Below are positions 59,318 to 64,000 of a stretch of 64,000 nt of DNA, piece by piece (position 1 is the stretch's first letter; each line of letters starts with the position of its first letter). Location: positions 7,056,515 to 7,120,514 of the forward strand of contig NZ_CP101750.1 of NCBI RefSeq assembly GCF_026810505.1, written 5' to 3'. The stretch comes from Streptomyces sp. Je 1-369. GTDB lineage: Bacteria; Actinomycetota; Actinomycetes; Streptomycetales; Streptomycetaceae. The notes beneath the pieces are model-generated. The model ran no database searches. It saw only the letters and a list, made by a program, of their open reading frames with translations, and was not told the origin of the DNA. The position numbers and the translations under genes are program-made.

Positions 59318-59327
59318 ATTAATGCGG
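59314..59327. promoter_or_regulatory. Perfect 14-base palindrome upstream of the cyclase-DRHyd operon
   Basis: CCGCATTAATGCGG is a perfect palindrome with an A/T-rich centre, rare in this GC-rich sequence, 80 bases upstream of the GTG that opens the five-gene operon. It has the form of an operator for a dimeric regulator. The adjacent Crp/Fnr protein or the operon's own HTH protein are candidates, but it does not match the TGTGA-N6-TCACA pattern. Confidence 0.45.
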
Positions 59328-59406
59328 ATAGTTCGACGCCTTGCGTCCTTCCCTGCAGAGTTGGCGTTCAGCGCACCCAACTACACCTGGAAGGTGGCGA
59401 GTTGTC

Positions 59407-60198
59407 GTGACAGAACCCTTCTCTCCTCGGTCTCCGAACGCCATCCCGGACCGTCGGCTGTGTCTGGCGGCGGATATGGACCAGTACAGCCGCCTCGATA
59501 CCCAGACCCAGTCGGCTGCCCAGGCCAACCTGGTCCGGCTATTGGATGAGGCGGCGACGCACATCGGACTGGACCGAACCGCCTGGGCTCGTCAGCCGCA
59601 GGGCGACCAGGAGTTCGCCGTTCTCCCCGAGACCACACCGGAAGCCGCCGTGCTGGGGCCGTTCGTGCGTCACTTGGCGACTTGCCTCGGCGCCCTCAAT
59701 GCCCGTCCGGCCGCCCCGCGTGTCAGGCTACGGCTGGCCGTCGACACCGGTGTCGCTGCGAACGCCGCTCTCGGTCACGCCGGACCTGCGCCGGTCGCTG
59801 TGGCCCGCTATGTGAACGCGCCCCAGCTGAAGGGTGTGCTGGCTGCACTTACTTCGGCGGACCTCGCCGTCATCGTGTCAGACCGGTTGTACCAGGACGT
59901 TGTGCGGTCCGGGCACCCCGGCCTCGACCCGGCGCAATACGTCCGGGCCCACGTGCGGGTGAAGGAGTTTGTTGGTTACGGCTGGATCCGCGTGCCGGGG
60001 CACGGGCCCGACGACGTGCGGCCGTCGGTGGAGGACGCACATGAACCGCAGCCGTCGCCGGACGCGCCCGGTGCGGGCCAGACAACGCTGTTTCAGCACG
60101 TCCGCCAGGGCGTCGCTGTCGGCCGGGACGTCGGCGGTGGCCTCAACGTCGGCCTGCCCGTGGTCCCTCCGGCGGCCGGTCCCGGGTGTGCCTGGTGA
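59407..60198 (+). CDS. Nucleotide-cyclase-like protein, first gene of the DRHyd operon
   Basis: About 263 residues. The N-terminal 190 residues follow the class III cyclase-like pattern seen in the TerY operon: LAADMDQYS with Asp23 and QPQGDQEFAVL with Asp67, the two expected metal ligands. The C-terminal tail ends in a VRQGVAVGRDVGGGLNVGLP repeat motif related to those of its neighbours. GTG 59407 is chosen as the first start next to the conserved core; TTG 59341 is possible but lacks support. Its stop overlaps the next GTG by 4 bases. Base-specificity residues cannot be judged by eye, so catalysis is a hypothesis; an inactive sensor is the alternative. Confidence 0.6.
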   Translation: MTEPFSPRSPNAIPDRRLCLAADMDQYSRLDTQTQSAAQANLVRLLDEAATHIGLDRTAWARQPQGDQEFAVLPETTPEAAVLGPFVRHLATCLGALNARPAAPRVRLRLAVDTGVAANAALGHAGPAPVAVARYVNAPQLKGVLAALTSADLAVIVSDRLYQDVVRSGHPGLDPAQYVRAHVRVKEFVGYGWIRVPGHGPDDVRPSVEDAHEPQPSPDAPGAGQTTLFQHVRQGVAVGRDVGGGLNVGLPVVPPAAGPGCAW

Positions 60199-60485
60199 CA
60201 GCCCCGCACAAGGTCGAGACGCGCCTCGAAGGGGACAACGCCCAGTGGGCGGACTACGGGGTGAACGTCGGTCACGCCATGTACGGCGATATTCACATCC
60301 ACCCACCCGCTCTTCCTGCGGACGGGCCGTCCCGGTTCCGACCCCAGGTGGCGAGCGCGATCTCGGCGACGCGCCACGCGGCCGCGCGATCGGGGCTGAT
60401 CGCCCTGGTGCGTGCCTGCGAGCGAACTGCTGAGGCGCTCGCCGTCGTCAGTCGGCCGGACATGACCGGAAAGGAGAAGCAATGA
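60195..60485 (+). CDS. Small 96-residue protein with NVGHAMYGDIHIH motif
   Basis: I do not recognise a named family. The first 45 residues contain RLEGDNAQWADYGVN and NVGHAMYGDIHIH, a beta-type Gly-Asp motif like those at the ends of the cyclase-like and NTPase proteins in this window; the rest is one or two Ala/Arg-rich helices. GTG 60195 overlaps the cyclase-like stop by 4 bases, and its own stop overlaps the next ATG by 4 bases, so it is made in step with both. An adaptor joining proteins through the shared motif is the inference. Confidence 0.6.
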   Translation: MTAPHKVETRLEGDNAQWADYGVNVGHAMYGDIHIHPPALPADGPSRFRPQVASAISATRHAAARSGLIALVRACERTAEALAVVSRPDMTGKEKQ

Positions 60486-61237
60486 CGTGGACTGACCCCG
60501 CGGGCGCGTTCGCCCTGATCGGCAATCGCCTTCGTGCGGTGCCCGGCGGTGTACAGCGGTCCCTCACGGTGACTGTGGACCACCACCCGGTACGGCTTTC
60601 CCTGGAGGAGTGCAGGAACGCCCTCTACGGGCCACTACGTGACGAGGCGCTGCGGACTGCGATCTGGCGGCAGGCGGTCACGGAGGCACAGCGGGAGCCT
60701 CGAGGTGGCGACGGTAAGGGACGGATGACCGCCGTCTGGCTGGCGATTCCCGGCGCGTACCGGAATCTGCACCGGATCCTGCGCCAGTTGAGGGTTGAGC
60801 GGTCCGACCTTGAGTCGGAAGCCGTCCTCGCAGTACTCGCCGCCCTTGACGCGGCGGATCCGGACGGCCCGGAGACGGGGGGCCGCATGATCAAGGAGGC
60901 GGTGAACCGGATGTGGGCCTACGCGAACCGCGTCACACGAGAGGTTCCCGTAGTGGACATCGCTGCCTTCGCCGATGCACGCAACGCCACGGATACGCTG
61001 GAAGAACGATCGCGACCGACCGACGGGTGGGAGGTGCACCTCACGCCCCCGCCTGGCCGCGACGGGCTGGCCGCGACGCTGCGCTTCGCCGACTCGCGGA
61101 CCCAGCAAGAAGGGGAACGGATCGGAGCACTCGCGCAGTGCGCGGGCTTACCTGATCTGGTGTTCCGAGCCCGCCGTCACGAGGAGGCCGAGCTCATCGG
61201 CACCCTGGTTCTGCGCCCTACGGGACCCCGGCGGTGA
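60482..61237 (+). CDS. Unknown 251-residue protein of the DRHyd operon
   Basis: I do not recognise it with confidence. It is soluble and mostly helical. Residues about 75-155 (LAIPGAYRNLHRILRQLRV, ESEAVLAVLAAL) have the spacing of a sigma-factor-like helical domain as seen in some actinomycete proteins encoded beside small excisionase-type HTH proteins, which is what follows here. No catalytic motif is visible. ATG 60482 is embedded in the previous stop (ATGA) with AAGGAGAAGC upstream, a strong ribosome-binding site. Its stop overlaps the HTH gene start. A DNA- or RNA-polymerase-associated regulator of the operon is possible. Confidence 0.6.
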   Translation: MTWTDPAGAFALIGNRLRAVPGGVQRSLTVTVDHHPVRLSLEECRNALYGPLRDEALRTAIWRQAVTEAQREPRGGDGKGRMTAVWLAIPGAYRNLHRILRQLRVERSDLESEAVLAVLAALDAADPDGPETGGRMIKEAVNRMWAYANRVTREVPVVDIAAFADARNATDTLEERSRPTDGWEVHLTPPPGRDGLAATLRFADSRTQQEGERIGALAQCAGLPDLVFRARRHEEAELIGTLVLRPTGPRR

Positions 61238-61542
61238 GCGCGCGTTCCGGGCCGCCCCTGGGCTTCGCGGAGGCCTTCGACCTGCCTTTGAGTGTCGACC
61301 TGCGCACGGCTGCCCGTGCTTTCGGAGTCTGTCCTGGTACGGCGTACAAACTGGTCCGCCTAGACACCTTCCCGTGCCCTGTGCTGCGTATCGGCGGGCG
61401 CTACCGCATCCCGACCGCGCACCTGTTGCGCTCCCTCGGTATTGAGGAGAAGCCGCTGTACGCCCTCGACTTGGAAGCCGGGGCCACACACGCCGCCCGG
61501 CTCGACGACACCCACCCTCGTGAAACGGAGCACCCGGCATGA
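61234..61542 (+). CDS. Excisionase-type (MerR-like) helix-turn-helix protein
   Basis: A 102-residue protein. Residues about 20-68 form a single winged HTH of the HTH_17/excisionase type: LRTAARAFGVCPGTAYKLVR, then PVLRIGGRYRIPTAHLLRSLG for the wing. Such proteins bind DNA as excision factors or small regulators. No integrase or att site is visible, so a regulator of this operon is more likely than a true Xis. It starts at GTG 61234, with GTGA and ATGA overlaps on both sides. The tail of about 30 residues is acidic and probably disordered. Confidence 0.72.
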   Translation: MSARSGPPLGFAEAFDLPLSVDLRTAARAFGVCPGTAYKLVRLDTFPCPVLRIGGRYRIPTAHLLRSLGIEEKPLYALDLEAGATHAARLDDTHPRETEHPA

Positions 61543-62675
61543 TTGCGTCACAGACTCTTCGGCAGGACCCCGACCGGCCCCGCACGTGTTTCGTCGTCGG
61601 TCCCATCGGCGATCCGTACGCTACGCACAGCAGCCCCGAGCGTGAGGCGTACGAGCACCACCTCGGCATCTTCGAGCAGGTGATCGCCCCTGCCTGTGAG
61701 AAGTACGAGATCACCGCTGTGCGCGCGGACGGTATTGCGCACGCCGGTGATATCAACGAGCAGATCTGTCGGCATGTCATCGAGTCCGATCTGGTCATCG
61801 CGGACGTCAGCGGCGGCAATTCCAACGTGATGTATGAGCTGGGATTGCGCCACATCACGGGCAAGCCGACGATCCATATCGGGGAGGTCGGCCAGCTGCC
61901 CTTCGACATCGCCTCGATTAGGACGATCCGGTATCAGCGCGCGCGCAGCCACCTGGCCGGCGCGCGCAGGGAGATCGAATGCGCCCTGGAAGCCGGGCTC
62001 CAGGACGGCTTCGAGCTCCTCACCCCGGCGCGGGTGCTGCGTGGACTCCAGACCGTCGACGGAACCTCGTCCACCGCGCAGAGCGCGAACGAGGGGGACG
62101 CGGACGACGACAATGCGCCCGGGCTGCTCGATGACTTCGTCGCGATCGAAGACGGGCTGGGCGAGATGACCGCGGACATGGCGGCGATCACGAAGACGAT
62201 GGAGACCATCGGAGCGCTGACCGAACAGAGCAACATTGAGATGCTCGATCTCACTCAGGCGAAGGCGCCCGCGAGCGCACGGCTCGCGGCTGTGACCCGG
62301 TACGCGGAGTCGCTCAGTGTGCCGGCTGGGGAGCTGAACACTGTCACTGCGGCCTTTTCAGAGCGGATGGCGACCTTGGACAGCGGGGTGAGGGCCGCTC
62401 TCGGTCTCATCGAGGTAACTCCGCCCGACGAGCGTGGCGAGGGAACGGAGGATTTCCTGGAGCAACTCATGTCCTTGGACGAGTCCGCTCAAGCCGGGCT
62501 GTCGCAGGTCGCCTTCTTGGGTACGTCCGCGAGCGGCATGGTCCGTGTGAGTCGGTACCTCCGCAATCCGGTGAAGGACATCTCTGCCGCGGTGAAGCGG
62601 TTGACGTCCGCCATCACGTGCATGGGGGAGTGGGCGGGCAAAGCCCGCGCTCTGGCGCAGGGCACCACCGAGTGA
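61539..62675 (+). CDS. Nucleoside 2-deoxyribosyltransferase-like (DRHyd) effector with helical C-terminus
   Basis: A 378-residue protein. Residues about 14-140 fit the deoxyribosyltransferase/hydrolase-like fold (related to TIR and SLOG): FVVGPIGDP, VRADGI, INEQI, SDLVIADVSGGNSNVMYELGLRH with the conserved NxNVxYELG motif, and LPFDIASIRTI. Members of this group split N-glycosidic bonds of nucleotides and are used as toxic effectors in prokaryotic conflict systems. Residues 170-378 are helical with long heptad-like stretches (ITKTMETIGALTEQSN), probably for oligomerisation or sensing. ATG 61539 overlaps the HTH stop (ATGA). It is the last gene before a strong terminator. Effector killing by nucleotide depletion is inferred, not shown. 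Confidence 0.7.
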   Translation: MIASQTLRQDPDRPRTCFVVGPIGDPYATHSSPEREAYEHHLGIFEQVIAPACEKYEITAVRADGIAHAGDINEQICRHVIESDLVIADVSGGNSNVMYELGLRHITGKPTIHIGEVGQLPFDIASIRTIRYQRARSHLAGARREIECALEAGLQDGFELLTPARVLRGLQTVDGTSSTAQSANEGDADDDNAPGLLDDFVAIEDGLGEMTADMAAITKTMETIGALTEQSNIEMLDLTQAKAPASARLAAVTRYAESLSVPAGELNTVTAAFSERMATLDSGVRAALGLIEVTPPDERGEGTEDFLEQLMSLDESAQAGLSQVAFLGTSASGMVRVSRYLRNPVKDISAAVKRLTSAITCMGEWAGKARALAQGTTE

Positions 62676-62689
62676 AGCTGCCCCGGCGG

Positions 62690-62716
62690 GAACCCGGACC
62701 TCTGAGGTCCGGGTTC
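62690..62716. terminator. Perfect 12-bp stem terminator after the DRHyd operon
   Basis: GAACCCGGACCT (62690-62701) pairs perfectly with AGGTCCGGGTTC (62705-62716) around the loop CTG, 15 bases after the DRHyd stop. The strong GC stem fits actinomycete intrinsic terminators, which often lack a long U-tract. It marks the end of the operon. Confidence 0.8.
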
Positions 62717-62798
62717 TGTGATGCTACGGCGCTGTCTGGCCGCGCGTCACCACGGACACTGGCCGTGATTGATGCGAGAGTGAAGACTCCCCCGGACT

Positions 62799-62818
62799 GG
62801 CCATGGCTCGCCATGGCC
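62799..62818. terminator. 9-bp inverted repeat beyond the corA 3' end
   Basis: GGCCATGGC (62799-62807) and GCCATGGCC (62810-62818) are perfect arms around a 2-base loop, about 60 bases past the corA stop on the minus strand. It may terminate corA transcription or serve both convergent units. Confidence 0.4.
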
Positions 62819-62877
62819 CCTTTCGTTGGGAGATGCAAGAGCAAACGACCGACACTGCTTGAGTGCCGTCGACAGAC

Positions 62878-63936
62878 CTAGAGCCAATCCCGCCGCTTGA
62901 AAATGAAGTACAGACTCACGCACACCACCGCCATCAGCAGAATCGCGAACGGATACCCCGCCGCCCACTTCAGCTCCGGCATGGTCTCGAAGTTCATCCC
63001 GTAGATCGTGCCGACCAGCGTCGGCGCGAACAGGATCGCCGCCCACGACGAGATCTTCTTGATCTCCTCATTCTGTTCGAAGCCTGCCTCCGCCAGCGCT
63101 CGCATCTCTGCGTTCTGCTGCTGGGTCACCAGCGTCGCGTTGACCGTGAGGATGTCGGCCAGGGCCTGGCGGAAGCCGTCGGCGCGTTCGCTGGTGTGAG
63201 TGACGTGGTCGGCTACGTCCCGTAGGTAGCGCTGGAGTTCCTCGTCCGTGCCGTACTTCGCGAAGCCTGCCATCAAGGAGTGCAGCATGCCGACCAGGGG
63301 GCGTGTCGCGCGTTGGAACTCGACCATTTCGCGGGAGAGTTCGTAGATGCGGCGGGAGACCTCCGGCTCGCCGCGGAAGACCTCCGTCTCGATCTCGTCG
63401 ATGTCGTTCTGGACGCCCGCGACGACCGGGACGTAGCCGTCCACCACCGCGTCGAGGATCGCGTAGAGCACCGCCTCCGGGCCCAGCTTGAGGAGGTCGG
63501 GGCTCTCCTCCATGCGGCGGCGGACTCCGGACAGGTCGGGGGCTGCGCTGTGGCGGACCGTGATGACGAAGTCTGGGCCCACGAATACGTGCAGTTCGCC
63601 GAAGTCGACCTCTTCGGGGGCGTCGAGGTAGCGGGCCGCGCGGAGGACGACGAAGAGCGTGTCGCCGTAGCGCTCCAGCTTCGGGCGCTGGTGGGCCTCC
63701 ATCGCGTCCTCCAGGGCCAGCTCGTGGAGGTCGAACTCGGCGGCCAGGGTGAGGAGCTCCGCCTCCGTCGGGCGGGCGAGACCGATCCACGCCATGCCGT
63801 CCGGCTGCTCTCGCAGTTCGCGGAACGTGTCCGCCAGGGAGGTGGGCGTCGCCACGCGGACCCCGTCGCGGTACAGGGCCGCCTCGACGATTCCGGCCGC
63901 GGGGGAGTGTGCTGCGGTTGGGGGCGCGTCCACCAC
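62878..63936 (-). CDS. corA: CorA-type magnesium/divalent cation transporter
   Basis: About 352 residues shown. A soluble N-terminal domain (about 1-285) is followed by two transmembrane helices near the C-terminus with the pore signature YGMNFE between them and the usual RRDWL end. CorA forms a pentameric inner-membrane channel for Mg2+ and related ions. I give GTG 63936, but the frame stays open to the window edge and no ribosome-binding site precedes this GTG, so the true start may lie beyond 64000. A decayed copy of its 3' end lies at 51.6-51.8 kb in the same orientation, bracketing the defence island. Confidence 0.92.
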   Translation of the reverse strand: MVDAPPTAAHSPAAGIVEAALYRDGVRVATPTSLADTFRELREQPDGMAWIGLARPTEAELLTLAAEFDLHELALEDAMEAHQRPKLERYGDTLFVVLRAARYLDAPEEVDFGELHVFVGPDFVITVRHSAAPDLSGVRRRMEESPDLLKLGPEAVLYAILDAVVDGYVPVVAGVQNDIDEIETEVFRGEPEVSRRIYELSREMVEFQRATRPLVGMLHSLMAGFAKYGTDEELQRYLRDVADHVTHTSERADGFRQALADILTVNATLVTQQQNAEMRALAEAGFEQNEEIKKISSWAAILFAPTLVGTIYGMNFETMPELKWAAGYPFAILLMAVVCVSLYFIFKRRDWL

Positions 63937-64000
63937 GGGACGCGAGGTGGTCTTGATGGGCGGGGGGTCCGCGGGGCGCGTTCCTCGGCGCCATGTGTGC

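Noticed and set aside
61234..61542. Excisionase of an integrative element
   Set aside because: No integrase, replication gene, tRNA or direct-repeat att site is present; the gene is embedded in a coupled operon, so a regulator role is more likely.

Overview
The window looks like a Streptomyces (or close actinomycete) chromosome: very high GC, strong G/C bias at third codon positions, many GTG starts, genes joined by 4-base ATGA/GTGA overlaps, and only a few TTA codons, which sit at plausible bldA-control positions. I see no rRNA, tRNA, CRISPR array, integrase or intact transposase.

Bases 1-1245 hold the end of cysN (sulfate adenylyltransferase subunit 1), probably primary metabolism. From 1226 to 41309 lies a nonribosomal peptide cluster built as two divergent operons around a 564-base control region (29543-30105) that contains an exact Crp-type operator. 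The leftward operon encodes NRPS-2 (C-A-T-C-A-T-C-A-T), a SyrP/TauD-like hydroxylase, NRPS-1 (C-A-T-E-C-A-T-C-A-T-TE), an MbtH protein, a rare single-chain P450-A-PCP enzyme, an alpha/beta hydrolase and a methyltransferase. The rightward operon encodes NRPS-3 (starter C-A-T-C-A-T-E), then a discrete ACP, an acyl-CoA dehydrogenase, an FkbH-type glyceryl loader and an acireductone-dioxygenase homologue. Domain logic gives the order NRPS-3, NRPS-2, NRPS-1. The adenylation pockets suggest an N-acylated octapeptide: Tyr, D-Tyr, aromatic, Asp, Ser, D-Tyr, aromatic, Gly, in which Tyr may be beta-hydroxytyrosine supplied by the P450-A-PCP/hydrolase cassette and Asp may be hydroxylated. The ACP cassette probably makes an unusual C2/C3 starter acyl group.

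Bases 41454-50024 are a six-gene operon: nucleotide-cyclase-like protein, P-loop NTPase, SPFH-like/vWA protein, and a TerY vWA, PP2C phosphatase and protein kinase triad. This is a predicted stress or biological-conflict system. Next come a 38-base tandem repeat and a leftward pair: a Pycsar-type membrane effector followed by a Crp/Fnr regulator.

Bases 51.6-62.7 kb look like a defence island with visibly weaker GC bias. It contains two decayed genes (a corA 3' fragment and a NERD nuclease gene), an exonuclease-fold protein that has lost catalytic residues, a 1480-residue STAND NTPase with an N-terminal nuclease (Avs-like), and a second Crp/Fnr gene. After that comes a tightly coupled five-gene operon: cyclase-like protein, a 96-residue protein, a 251-residue unknown, an excisionase-type HTH protein, and a nucleoside deoxyribosyltransferase-like (DRHyd) effector. 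This operon ends in a perfect 12-bp hairpin. A complete corA closes the window. The pairing of cyclase-like proteins with Crp-type sensors, a Pycsar-type effector and a DRHyd effector is my best candidate for an undescribed cyclic-nucleotide-linked immune system.
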